Source: CAYLLT01 sp964591605 (GTDB lineage: Bacteria; Planctomycetota; Phycisphaerae; UBA1845; PWPN01). From it: a DNA stretch of 38,480 bases. Below are positions 16,403 through 24,532 of this stretch, piece after piece. The notes under the pieces are model-generated. The model saw only the letters and a program-made list of their open reading frames with translations. It did no database searches and was not told the DNA's origin. Position 1 is the stretch's first letter. Each line of letters begins with the position of its first letter. Location: NCBI GenBank assembly GCA_964591605.1, contig CAZQEN010000025.1, positions 1-38,480 on the forward strand. The letters are read 5' to 3'. The position numbers were made by a program, and so were the translations under genes.

Positions 16403-16672
16403 TCAGGAGTGCCTCAGAATCCGGTCATACTCAGCGTGCGAGCCGATCCAGAACCAGACCATCGTGTCGTCCTCCAGGAGCCCCAGCGCGCGCCAGCCGA
16501 TTGCGACGCGGACCGAATACACCGCGGACTTCTCGCCCACCCGTTTGAAGTTCAGACCCGGATGATGCGGGTTGCGCTTCCAGATCCTGTAGTTCTTACG
16601 TGCCTGGCGCTTGATGTGCTCAGGGAGCAGCCGAAAACAGGCCAGAAAGTCGTCGGTGAGTTCCGAGTTCAC
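16403..16672 (-). CDS. RelE/ParE-superfamily toxin-like protein
   Basis: An 89-residue protein with the small alpha/beta pattern of the RelE/ParE superfamily: FRLLPEHIKRQARKNYRIWKRNPHHPGLNFKRV, then SAVYSVRVAIGWRALGLLEDDTMVWFWIGSHAEYDRIL. Members cleave ribosome-bound mRNA or poison gyrase; which applies here cannot be told. It starts at a GTG that overlaps the antitoxin stop as GTGA. Antitoxin first with overlapping toxin is the standard order. Confidence 0.8.
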   Translation of the reverse strand: MNSELTDDFLACFRLLPEHIKRQARKNYRIWKRNPHHPGLNFKRVGEKSAVYSVRVAIGWRALGLLEDDTMVWFWIGSHAEYDRILRHS

Positions 16673-16887
16673 AGCTCGTCGAAGCCTTTGGCAATCGTTC
16701 GCCCCTGTTGGCGGGCCTGACGGGCCTTGTCCGCGAGGGACTCAAGGAGGTCCTGCGACTCGGCGAGCGTGCGATCCCACTGGAGCTCGCCTTCGATGTC
16801 TTCGAGGAGCTGCTCGGCCAGTTGCTCCTGGGCCGGCTCGGGAAGTGCTGCAGCCTTGGCAAAAGCGTTCTCCAATGATCTCGTCAT
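16669..16887 (-). CDS. Antitoxin of the RelE/ParE-like pair
   Basis: A 72-residue acidic, helical protein, MTRSLENAFAKAAALPEPAQ with EQLAEQLLEDIEGELQW, followed by a tail (SQDLLESLADKARQARQQGRT) that probably binds the toxin. Small proteins of this type commonly precede RelE-like toxins. AGAAGGA lies a few bases upstream of the ATG. A truncated paralogue of its first half sits at 17593-17709 in front of another toxin-like gene. No separate DNA-binding domain is visible. Confidence 0.78.
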   Translation of the reverse strand: MTRSLENAFAKAAALPEPAQEQLAEQLLEDIEGELQWDRTLAESQDLLESLADKARQARQQGRTIAKGFDEL

Positions 16888-16967
16888 GGTAAGTCCTTCT
16901 GGTCTGTCCCAATCAGTTCATTGTAGCGAGGCGCTGCCGGGATGGGAAAGGAGCCCAAGCAACTGCC

Positions 16968-17366
16968 TCATCGCGACGAAGCGGGCACAGCCACGCCCGC
17001 CCGGCGTTCGCGCTGCTGGAGCGCGCGGATGCGGGCCAGTGTCGGCTCGCTTGGACGCGCCTCGCCCCGCTCCCACCGGCTGACGGTCTGCGAGCTGACG
17101 CCGAGTCGATCCGCGAACTGCTGCTGCGTCAGACCCAGCGCATCGCGCAGCGTGCGGAGATGCCCCGGCGAGGAGGCCTGATGCATTTTGACGAGCAGAG
17201 AACGGAGCCGGTCCAGTTTCCGCAGGGCGCTGGGCGTGAACGAGAGCTCGCCGCTGCGCGGATCGCGGCGCATGCTGACCGTCGCGGCCACGCGCCCCTC
17301 CGGGTACGTCTCCTCGACGAGCACCCGTTCCAACAGCGGCTTCGCGTCGTTTGCCTTTGCGATCAT
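16968..17366 (-). CDS. XRE-family helix-turn-helix antitoxin-like regulator
   Basis: A 132-residue protein. The N-terminal half (PLLERVLVEETYPEGRVAATVSMRRDPRSGELSF in two parts) is of unknown fold. The C-terminal half holds a clear Cro/C1-type helix-turn-helix: LRTLRDALGLTQQQFADRLG then VSSQTVSRWERGEARPSEPTLARIRAL. The start at 17366 overlaps the stop of the DUF4258 gene as ATGA. Toxin-first order with an XRE antitoxin downstream is known for HigBA-type modules, and a DNA-binding antitoxin that represses the pair would fit. Confidence 0.78.
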   Translation of the reverse strand: MIAKANDAKPLLERVLVEETYPEGRVAATVSMRRDPRSGELSFTPSALRKLDRLRSLLVKMHQASSPGHLRTLRDALGLTQQQFADRLGVSSQTVSRWERGEARPSEPTLARIRALQQRERRAGVAVPASSR

Positions 17367-17596
17367 GGTTGCCCCCAATTGAGCGTGATGAGCCGCAGGT
17401 CGAAATCAATGCTGCACGCGATACGGATCTCACCCACTGCGGTCACATCACCGAAAACCCAAACCTGCAGCCGGTCCTCAACATCGAGACCACGCCCGTC
17501 GATTCGCCTGCAGTGCCAGAGAACACCAACGACATCGGACCGGAACAGGCCCCGTTCCCACATCCGATCGCGGAAATGTGTCCGCACGTCGATCAC
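17363..17596 (-). CDS. DUF4258-like protein, candidate toxin
   Basis: A 77-residue product from a GTG start. It resembles DUF4258 proteins, small RelE-like domains: THFRDRMWERGLFRSDVVGVLWHC, then a strand-rich part (DRLQVWVFGDVTAVGEIRIACSIDFDLRLITLNW). The histidine and arginines in the first helix are typical of the family. The GTG overlaps the stop of a truncated antitoxin copy as GTGA, and its own stop overlaps the XRE gene as ATGA, giving a three-part chain. A TTG at 17602 would also be possible but would lose the coupling. Toxicity is inferred. Confidence 0.7.
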   Translation of the reverse strand: MIDVRTHFRDRMWERGLFRSDVVGVLWHCRRIDGRGLDVEDRLQVWVFGDVTAVGEIRIACSIDFDLRLITLNWGQP

Positions 17597-17709
17597 TCCC
17601 AATTGAGTTCCCCCTTGACATCCTCGAGGAGTTGCTCGGCCAGTTGCTTTTGGGCGACTGCAGGAAGGGTTGCGGCTTTCGCGAAAGCCATTTCAAGCGA
17701 AGTTGAAAT
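17593..17709 (-). pseudogene. Truncated antitoxin paralogue with ATT in place of the start codon
   Basis: Reading from 17709, 38 codons match the first 38 residues of the antitoxin at 16669-16887 without gaps, with 26 of 38 identical (shared AFAKAA, QLAEQLLED and GEL). A TGA then ends the frame where the intact protein continues. The codon aligned with the ATG of the intact gene is ATT, behind a conserved purine-rich site (GGAAAGGACATACC against AGAAGGACTTACC). No ATG, GTG or TTG lies between an upstream TAG and this ATT; the first ATG is codon 7. The stop overlaps the GTG of the DUF4258 gene. It is either a remnant or a leader peptide initiated at ATT. Confidence 0.75.
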
Positions 17710-17801
17710 GGTATGTCCTTTCCGGACCCCTGAATCACTCTAATGAGCCCGCGCGCCAGAGGAAGGGGATCGAGCCCTGACGACCCCTGGAGCGCCGCCC
17801 T

Positions 17802-17833
17802 CTTTCCCGTTTTCCCACTTTCTCACTCTCCCG
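17802..17833. repeat. Pyrimidine-rich degenerate repeat
   Basis: A run of TTTCCCG, TTTTCCCAC, TTTCTCAC and TCTCCCGC-like units just beyond the heparinase stop. The same vocabulary appears at 28187-28240. Confidence 0.4.
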
Positions 17834-17844
17834 CAGGCCGCAGG

Positions 17845-20325
17845 TCACTCCTCCACCTGCGTTGCCAGTTCCTTTTCAAAGAGAACCTCGCCGGTCAGGG
17901 CGCTGCGGATGCTGATCTGGCCGCCGCCTTCCGGCCAGAGGTCGATGACGGCCGCCTGGTCGCCCAGCGTCAACTCGAGGCGAGCGGCATCGTCGCTGGA
18001 CTCAAAGCGCAGCGGGGGCGGGCCCGCGACGGCGGCGTCGGTCGGAATCAGCACGTGCAGGAAGGTCGTCACCGGCTGCGGGCCGGGCGGGCTGGCCTCG
18101 TAGCGTCCCCATGCCGCGCCGACGCCGAATTGCGGCCCCAGGCCGACGGGGCGGCCCAGTTCGTAGGAGGCATTCGGTGCCTTCAGGAAGGATGCGGGCC
18201 AGAGCCGGTATTCATACCCGAACGGGGCGCCGCCGACGTAGGGTCGCCCGGCCATCGAGCCCTCGCCGATCGTGCGGACCTCCATGGGCCCGCCGACCAG
18301 GCGCCGGTCCGCATCCACCGGCAGAAGCGTGCGTACGAAGAGCCGGCCCTCGCCATGGGTGACCTGGACCCAGGTCTGCGGGGCGTCGAGCTCCCAGATG
18401 CCGGCCGAGTCATCGATTCCGTGCGCCTGTCGGGCACCGGTGAGGGCGTCGCGATCGGCCGCCTGTGCGGATCCCTCCGGCAGCAGTGAAGACCTGCCCG
18501 AAACCGCCTCCCCTCCGGGCGGGCTGACCACCCCCTGCCCGGCGGCGTCGGCTGCAGCCGTCCCGGCCGTCGGCGGGGAGGTCCCCGCGATCAGCACCGG
18601 CCTCGCGGGCAGTTGCAGGTGCCAGGTCCTGATCGCGGCGGGTTTGACGGTCTCCAGACGGTCGCGAACGAGCACCACGCCGGCGTGAACCAGCAGGATC
18701 TCGCGGCTCATCGACCGTACCACCTCCGGCGGGTAGGCCGGACCCAGGTCGGCGGCGGCGTAGCTGTAGAACGAGTTGGTCTCGAACGCGGTGAGCGTGC
18801 CGGTATGCCGCAGCGTGTCGGCGATGGGTCCCTCGCCGGGGACGTAGCTGCGCTCGATCAGCCGCTGATTGCCGATGGCCGGCCAGGCGCGGCCGTAGTG
18901 ACGCGGCACGAACCGCTGGTCGACGACGGTGATGCAGTTGTGGGCGATGGTGGCCTGCGAGAAGTTCTCCCAGTCGCCGGGCGCGCCGCCGACCAGCGTG
19001 CGTCCGCCCTGTTCGATGACCGCCTGAAACGCGGCGTCGTCGCCACTGTCGATGGCGAGGCGGCCGCGCCGGTAGATCTGGAACTGCCCGGCATCGAAGT
19101 GCTGGCGTGACCGCCAGAAGGGCTGGCCGGCGTCGAACAGCACGACCGTATCCCCCGGCCGCCAGCCGCTGCGCATGGCCACCCATCCGCCGCCGAAGTT
19201 GCGGCCCAGGGGCATGGCCTTGCGGGGGGCCGGCCGCGCCTCGAAGGTACCATACAGAAGCTTCACCCACAGATACCGGTCCGCCTCGAGCGACATGGCG
19301 GCGGTCAGCGGGAGCGAGCGCATCGCATACCAGGCGGCCACCGGATCACCGGCGTATCGAGCCAGCACGAAGGGCACCGCGGGCGCGAAGCCCCGGTAGA
19401 TGCCGCCGGGCCGTAGCGGGATGGCGGCCCCGTCGTCGTGAATGAAACCGTGGGCGAGCGCGGGGTGCTCGGTGTCGGCGTAGAAGTAGTGTTCCAGCAT
19501 GCGGCCGGCCGACGTGCGGAGCTCCTTGAGCAGGTTCTTGCCGGTCGCGCAGCGCCACAGCTCGCAGGCGAGCACAATGTCGGCCTCCTCCTGGATGCCG
19601 CTGGCGGGCGAGGTGGGCATCACGCCCCGCTCCCGGCAGAAGCGGGGGAAGGCGGTCTCGAAGTAGCGGGCGGCGTCCAGGCGAATGAGCTCGAGCCGGC
19701 CGAGCAGCGAGGCATGATCGCGACACTCGCCCGGATTCAGCACGACGGCCGCCGCCATGCTTTCCAGCCTCCGGGAGAACTCCTCGTGGTCGAGCGGGCT
19801 CTGCCGGTCGTCGAAGAGCTCAACTTGGTCGCGCAGCCGGCCGAGGATGGACTGGCGGGTGGCCGGTTCGAGGGCGTCCCAGCACCAGTCGAGTGCGGCC
19901 AGGCCATCGATCCCGATGCGCTGGCGCGACGGATGCGTCAGCTCGGCGGCCACGTACCGCGTGTACGCGTCCGGCGTTTGGGGCTGACCCGTCACCAGAT
20001 GAAGAATGGCGGGCACGTACAGATCGTCCCAGCCCGCCCGGGCCTTCACGAGCTCGGCGGCCACCTCCTTGAGACGCTGCAGCTCGGCGTGGTAAATGCC
20101 GAAGCCGGGCGTGGTCGCGCTCGCATCCTGCGTGGCAGCGACCCCGCAGGCAGCACGCAGGGTGGGGAGCTCATCCGAACAAATGAACAGACGGGGATGC
20201 GACGCGGGCATCCGCCACTCCGCCCCCGCCAGGGGCATTGCGGAGGCGGCGGCGAGGCCGATCGCGATGGCCGCCCGCAACAGGCCCGCCCGCGCCGGTT
20301 TTTTCGCGTCAGGGTGGTGGGTCAT
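17845..20325 (-). CDS. Secreted heparinase II/III-family protein (polysaccharide lyase-like)
   Basis: From the ATG at 20325 the 826-residue product opens with a Sec signal peptide (basic n-region, then LLRAAIAIGLAAASAMPLAGA). A helical toroid domain follows to about residue 370. A beta-sandwich region then shows the heparinase II/III signatures: AMRSGWRPGDTVVLFDAG, HFDAGQFQIYRRGRLAIDSG near residue 408 and ATIAHNCITVVD near 460. Enzymes of this class split uronic-acid polysaccharides by beta-elimination; the exact polymer cannot be read here. A low-complexity Ala/Gly/Pro insert lies at about residues 577-625. The gene follows folP by 29 bases but is functionally unrelated to it. Lyase activity is inferred from the family. 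Confidence 0.82.
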   Translation of the reverse strand: MTHHPDAKKPARAGLLRAAIAIGLAAASAMPLAGAEWRMPASHPRLFICSDELPTLRAACGVAATQDASATTPGFGIYHAELQRLKEVAAELVKARAGWDDLYVPAILHLVTGQPQTPDAYTRYVAAELTHPSRQRIGIDGLAALDWCWDALEPATRQSILGRLRDQVELFDDRQSPLDHEEFSRRLESMAAAVVLNPGECRDHASLLGRLELIRLDAARYFETAFPRFCRERGVMPTSPASGIQEEADIVLACELWRCATGKNLLKELRTSAGRMLEHYFYADTEHPALAHGFIHDDGAAIPLRPGGIYRGFAPAVPFVLARYAGDPVAAWYAMRSLPLTAAMSLEADRYLWVKLLYGTFEARPAPRKAMPLGRNFGGGWVAMRSGWRPGDTVVLFDAGQPFWRSRQHFDAGQFQIYRRGRLAIDSGDDAAFQAVIEQGGRTLVGGAPGDWENFSQATIAHNCITVVDQRFVPRHYGRAWPAIGNQRLIERSYVPGEGPIADTLRHTGTLTAFETNSFYSYAAADLGPAYPPEVVRSMSREILLVHAGVVLVRDRLETVKPAAIRTWHLQLPARPVLIAGTSPPTAGTAAADAAGQGVVSPPGGEAVSGRSSLLPEGSAQAADRDALTGARQAHGIDDSAGIWELDAPQTWVQVTHGEGRLFVRTLLPVDADRRLVGGPMEVRTIGEGSMAGRPYVGGAPFGYEYRLWPASFLKAPNASYELGRPVGLGPQFGVGAAWGRYEASPPGPQPVTTFLHVLIPTDAAVAGPPPLRFESSDDAARLELTLGDQAAVIDLWPEGGGQISIRSALTGEVLFEKELATQVEE

Positions 20326-20354
20326 GGTTTGAACCTCGCGGAAATGCCCGCAGC

Positions 20355-21215
20355 TCACGAACCGATTCCGCGGATTTTCGCACACAGGTCGGCCGCCGCC
20401 CGGCACGGGGCCACATCGTGAACGCGAACGCACTCGACGCCCGCCATCACACAGGCGGCGACGCTCGCGAGCGTTCCCCAGAAGCGCCGCTCGGACGAAT
20501 CGCCCAGCGTGGCCGCGAGGAACCGTTTTCGCGAGGGTCCGACCATCATCGGCACGCCGGGCGGACGCAGCTCGCCGATGCGGCGCAGCAGCTCGAGGTT
20601 GTGCTCGGTCGTTTTCCCGAACCCGATACCCGGATCGACGATGATCCGCTCGCGGGCGATGCCCTGGGCGCAGGCCATCGCGACCCGCTCGGCCAGGAAG
20701 TCGCGGACCTCCGCGACGACATCATCGTAGCGGGGATCGACCTGCATTGTCGCGGGTGTGCCCTTCATGTGCATGAGGATCACCCCGGCCCCGGATCGGG
20801 CGGCCAGGGAGGCCATCTGCGGGTCGTCGCGGAGGGCGGACACGTCGTTGATGATCGTGGCCCCCGCCTCGAGGGCCGCGCGGGCCACCTGGGCCGATCG
20901 CGTGTCAATCGAGAGGGCCGGCCCTTCGGCACCCCACTGGCGGGCCAGCGCGGCAATCACCTCGCGCGTCCGCCGGATCTGCTCGTCGGGGGGAACCGGC
21001 TGACTGCCCGGCCGCGTGGACTCCCCCCCCACGTCGATCACATCCGCCCCCTCCTCCGCCATCCGCAGCCCCGCCGCCACCGCCTCCGCCGGCCTCGTAT
21101 AGATTCCACCGTCACTGAACGAGTCGGGCGTGCAGTTGAGGATGCCGAAGACGAAAGGTCCAGACCCGGGCAGAATCGCCCGCCGGCGCACCAGAAGGGG
21201 TGAACTGACAGCCAT
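20355..21215 (-). CDS. folP: Dihydropteroate synthase
   Basis: FolP condenses p-aminobenzoate with dihydropterin pyrophosphate in folate synthesis and is the sulfonamide target. The 286-residue TIM-barrel product shows FGILNCTPDSFSDGG (usually GILNVTPDSFSDGG), DVIDVGGESTRPGS, ALSIDTRSAQVARAALEAGA, IINDVSA, ILMHMKGTPATMQ, IIVDPGIGFGKT and a final VRVHDV. The start at 21215 gives the usual length. No other folate gene is present. It is divergent from the secreted protein gene at 21351. Confidence 0.95.
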   Translation of the reverse strand: MAVSSPLLVRRRAILPGSGPFVFGILNCTPDSFSDGGIYTRPAEAVAAGLRMAEEGADVIDVGGESTRPGSQPVPPDEQIRRTREVIAALARQWGAEGPALSIDTRSAQVARAALEAGATIINDVSALRDDPQMASLAARSGAGVILMHMKGTPATMQVDPRYDDVVAEVRDFLAERVAMACAQGIARERIIVDPGIGFGKTTEHNLELLRRIGELRPPGVPMMVGPSRKRFLAATLGDSSERRFWGTLASVAACVMAGVECVRVHDVAPCRAAADLCAKIRGIGS

Positions 21216-21260
21216 GGTGGAATTGTAAACCACGGCACGCACCCTGAACACGCCGTCGAT

Positions 21261-21289
21261 TTGACTCGCAGGCGGCAATAGAGTAGGTT
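21261..21289 (+). promoter_or_regulatory. Candidate sigma-70-type promoter of the TSP3/dockerin gene
   Basis: TTGACT (21261-21266), a 17-base spacer, and TAGGTT (21284-21289) lie in the 135-base divergent gap, about 62 bases before the ATG at 21351. The -35 is good and the -10 is weak. Confidence 0.4.
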
Positions 21290-21350
21290 GGAGTTCCTCG
21301 CTCTGCGGTTGTCGAAGCGTCATCAGGGGTCTGCACCATGAGAGGTCCAC

Positions 21351-23312
21351 ATGTCACACCGCCTGAATTCTCTCGCCGTTTGGGGTCTGAGCTTCGTTTG
21401 CACGCCGGCGATCCCGGTTGCCCGCGCCCAGCCTGCCTTCCAGGCCATTCTGCTCGACGGCGACACCCTCCCGCAGTTCCCGCCCGGAGCCTGCCTGACC
21501 GGTCCGTTCCGGGCCGCTTTCAACGGGAAAGCCGAAGCTGCGGTGGTGGCCGACCTGGCAGAGGGCTCTAACCGGCGTCAGGTCCTGATTGCTCCATCGG
21601 CGGGTGGCCTCGCACCAGTGGCTTTCGCTGGCGATCCGGCGCCGGGCGGCCAGCCCGGGCAGATCATGGTCGCTTTCAATCGCCTCGGCAGCAGCGTGGG
21701 CCATGTTCTGACCCACGTGACTCTGACCACTCCGGGCCCAGGCACGAACTGGTATGTCTGGAACGGGCAGACCTTCGCTCCCCTCCTGAAAGTGGGGACG
21801 TCGGATCCCGTGCCCTATTTGCGGCTGGATGAAAAGCCGCTCCAGATCAGCGATGCCGGCCGGGTGCTGATCGTCGGCGACCGCCAGCAGGGGCTGGTGG
21901 AGGAGCACGGGATCTGGGTGGGGCAGGCCGGCGCCTGGGAGCGTATGGTGGCCGCCGGCCGACGATTACCTTTGTTCCCGAACTATGGTATGGCGAGCCT
22001 GGTCTGGCCCGACGCCGAACCGCTCCTGACCGCCGGAGGAACGCTGGCGTTCCGCGCGATCGGAGCCCCGTCCTGGATCATCTACGCGCACGATGCGGCC
22101 GGATGGCGCATCGTGGCCCGCGCAGGGTCGCAGGTTCCCGGGTTCCCGGCGGGACAAGTCTGGGGCAAGCTGGGCATCTTTCGAATGGATGGACAGGGCC
22201 GGGTCGCATTCGTGGCCGCACAGCCTTCGATCGGCGGCGGCATCTGGGGGGAATATCCAGACGGTCTCAGGCTGATCGTGTCGAGTCAATCGCAGGTTCC
22301 CGGCACCCCTCCGGGCACCCGTTTTTCAGGAATGATTCCGGAAGCATTCGCGCGAGGGCGCGTCCTGTTTGTTGGCTTCTACCTGGAGGAGTCGATGTCC
22401 GTCAAAGGCTATTACTGGGCGGACGGGAATACCATTCAGCCGGTGGTCACGCAGGGAGCCCCGGACCCGGCCGGCGGCACGTTCAATCCCGCCACGCAGT
22501 CATACACCTGGCTTCTCAATGACGCGGATCAACTCGTGATGACCCGGACGGCGACACCAACACCTCCGTCGCCCAGCGCGGTCTACTACTGCAGTTGGGG
22601 CCAGCCTCTCAGCGTTCTGTATCAGAGCGGCACGCCCATCGAAATACGACCTCAGGATGTGCGCACGTTCACCGAGGCGTCGGCGGGAGCCGCGTTCACC
22701 CGGAGCGGGGTGGTCGGTATTCAGGCGAAGGAAGGTGTCTTCACCAGCACGCTGCCGGGGCTTGACCCCGACGGAGATGGCGTCCCGAGCACCTCCGACA
22801 ATTGCCCGGACATCGCAAACTGCTCGCAACTCGACCAGGACTCAGACGGTATCGGCGACGCATGTGATAATTGTCCGCAAACCAGCAATGTCCGCCAGGA
22901 CGACATCGACGCCGACGGACTGGGCAACGCGTGTGACTCTGACCAGGACTCCGACGGCATTATCAATGCCTCCGACAATTGCCCCCTGCTCGCAAGTCCG
23001 GACCAGACGGACGATGACGGTGACGGCTGCGGGAATGCGTGCGATGTGTGTCCGGCCACCAATCAGGGGCTCGCCGTCGACGCGAACGGGTGTCCGCCCC
23101 TCATCGACGCGGATCTGAACGGGGACGGGGACGTGGATCAGTCGGACTTCGGAACGCTCCAGTCATGCCTGGGATCGGGGCCGAAGACCTCGTGCGCGTG
23201 GACAGACATCAATGTAAACGGCTCCGCCGGTGAAAACGACGTTCGTCTCTTGATTCCCTGCATCAGAGGCGCGAATCTCCCCGCTGACCCGGACTGTCTC
23301 CCGTACGAATGA
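21351..23312 (+). CDS. Secreted protein with thrombospondin type-3 repeats and dockerin-like tail
   Basis: A 653-residue exported protein. A signal peptide (MSHRLNSLAVWGLSFVCTPA, cleavage near ARA-QP) is followed by about 440 residues made of loose repeats with the pattern N/D-xx-G-xxx-F/V (FNRLGSSVGHVL, DAGRVLIVG, TAGGTLAFRA, DGQGRVAFVA, NDADQLVMT), as in planctomycete repeat proteins of unknown function. Residues 472-580 hold calcium-binding TSP3 repeats (DPDGDGVPSTSDNCPD, DQDSDGIGDACDNCP, DADGLGNACDSDQDSDGI). The C-terminus has a dockerin-type F-hand, DLNGDGDVDQSDFGTLQSCL, and a degenerate second one (DINVNGSAGENDVRLLIPCI). An AGAGG ribosome site precedes the ATG. It probably acts at the cell surface or outside. 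Its ligand is unknown. Confidence 0.85.
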   Translation: MSHRLNSLAVWGLSFVCTPAIPVARAQPAFQAILLDGDTLPQFPPGACLTGPFRAAFNGKAEAAVVADLAEGSNRRQVLIAPSAGGLAPVAFAGDPAPGGQPGQIMVAFNRLGSSVGHVLTHVTLTTPGPGTNWYVWNGQTFAPLLKVGTSDPVPYLRLDEKPLQISDAGRVLIVGDRQQGLVEEHGIWVGQAGAWERMVAAGRRLPLFPNYGMASLVWPDAEPLLTAGGTLAFRAIGAPSWIIYAHDAAGWRIVARAGSQVPGFPAGQVWGKLGIFRMDGQGRVAFVAAQPSIGGGIWGEYPDGLRLIVSSQSQVPGTPPGTRFSGMIPEAFARGRVLFVGFYLEESMSVKGYYWADGNTIQPVVTQGAPDPAGGTFNPATQSYTWLLNDADQLVMTRTATPTPPSPSAVYYCSWGQPLSVLYQSGTPIEIRPQDVRTFTEASAGAAFTRSGVVGIQAKEGVFTSTLPGLDPDGDGVPSTSDNCPDIANCSQLDQDSDGIGDACDNCPQTSNVRQDDIDADGLGNACDSDQDSDGIINASDNCPLLASPDQTDDDGDGCGNACDVCPATNQGLAVDANGCPPLIDADLNGDGDVDQSDFGTLQSCLGSGPKTSCAWTDINVNGSAGENDVRLLIPCIRGANLPADPDCLPYE

Positions 23313-23381
23313 ACGCCTGCCTTGGAGGTCCGCCCGGCCCGGGTTAGAATGCCGCCTCGGCGAGGCCGGAATCGTCCTGAC

Positions 23382-24500
23382 ATGAGCACGGTGGACACAT
23401 CGACGACGCAGTCGCTGGAGCTGAGCGCCCCTGCGCCGGCGCGCGAGGTCTCGCGCACGGTCGAGTACTGGCTACAGACGCTGGTCTGGACCGGGCTGGG
23501 CATGCTGGTGTGTGCGGTGGCCTACTGCATTGAAAAATACGGCCTGCGGCTCAAGGAGCAGAACATCGAGCGGATGTTCGGCAACCCGGCCGAGGTCGCC
23601 ATGCGGATCTTCGGGCTGCCGCACTTTATCGTCGGGCTCTACTTCATGCTCAGCGCCCGGCGGATGCGGACGCTCAGGGGCTGGCTGTGGTTTTTCGGCC
23701 TGCTGGCGATGGGGGTCGGCTTCGCCGCGGTGTTCGGACGATTCGGGGCCCACCGCAACCCCGTCATGCTGATCGCATTCTACTCGTACTTCCTGATTCA
23801 CGGCTTCCGCGACGAGGCGTTCTTCTACCGCAGCTACGGCGACTGTCCGACGGGGGCCGACAAGCCGCATGGACGCCTCGTGCTCGTCCTGCAGATCATG
23901 CTCATCACGGTGGTGTTCGCGTTTCTGATGCCGACCTATCTGCTCTACGTGCAGATCGTCAAGAACCAGCTTCCGGTGGATGATCCGGTGCTCAACATGT
24001 TCTTCCCGGCGTCGGTGCCGTTTCTGACCAAGTTCGCGTGCTACCTGGTGCCGGTGCTCATGCTCAACGGGCTGCTTTATCTCTGGATGGAGCGCATGTA
24101 TCCGGGCGGATGGCGGGCGATCTGGCACGATCATCACCCGATTCTGATGGTTTTTCTGTGGTCCACCGGGATCGTTCTGGCGACGCTGGTGGTGGGGCCG
24201 TGGACGTTCAATTTCGTCGTGCTCGCCCACTTCGTCGGGTGGTACCTGTTCGCCCTGCGCAAGCTGGAGACGGTGCCGGCGGCGGCCCGGGCGCCGGTCA
24301 GCCGCCCGCTGTCCTGGATGCGTACCACCCAGGCGGGCTTCAAGACGCTCCACCTGGGCCTGACCGCCGTGGTCATCGTGCTCATCGCCGTTTCGACCTA
24401 TGTGTTCGGCAAGAACACCTGGCTCGACAGCGTCGTCGGCGGCCCGAGCTTCTACTACTGGACAGTTCTGCACGTCTCGCTGAGCTTCTATCCGCGCTAG
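23382..24500 (+). CDS. Multipass membrane protein of unknown function
   Basis: A 372-residue protein with about nine to ten hydrophobic segments and a 40-residue soluble N-terminus. Noticeable conserved-looking residues lie at membrane edges: LPHFIVGLYFM, LIHGFRDEAFFYRSYGDCP, AIWHDHHPILMVFLW, VLAHFVGWYLF and TVLHVSLSFYPR at the very C-terminus. The repeated membrane-edge histidines could bind a metal or haem, but I do not recognise the family. An ATG upstream at 23322 is in frame, but 23382 is preferred because the residues between have no domain character. It follows the TSP3 gene by 69 bases on the same strand. Confidence 0.75.
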   Translation: MSTVDTSTTQSLELSAPAPAREVSRTVEYWLQTLVWTGLGMLVCAVAYCIEKYGLRLKEQNIERMFGNPAEVAMRIFGLPHFIVGLYFMLSARRMRTLRGWLWFFGLLAMGVGFAAVFGRFGAHRNPVMLIAFYSYFLIHGFRDEAFFYRSYGDCPTGADKPHGRLVLVLQIMLITVVFAFLMPTYLLYVQIVKNQLPVDDPVLNMFFPASVPFLTKFACYLVPVLMLNGLLYLWMERMYPGGWRAIWHDHHPILMVFLWSTGIVLATLVVGPWTFNFVVLAHFVGWYLFALRKLETVPAAARAPVSRPLSWMRTTQAGFKTLHLGLTAVVIVLIAVSTYVFGKNTWLDSVVGGPSFYYWTVLHVSLSFYPR

Positions 24501-24532
24501 TGCCGTTTTCGGTATGAGAGTTTCGTGCTGGG

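Noticed and set aside
16968..17596. MqsR/MqsA assignment for the DUF4258-XRE pair
   Set aside because: The XRE protein lacks the N-terminal zinc-binding cysteines of MqsA, and the first protein does not show MqsR motifs, so only a general toxin-antitoxin call is made.
17478..17738. 86-residue minus-strand frame over the antitoxin fragment
   Set aside because: It is out of frame with the segment that matches the intact antitoxin; its own sequence is Ser/Arg-rich without similarity.
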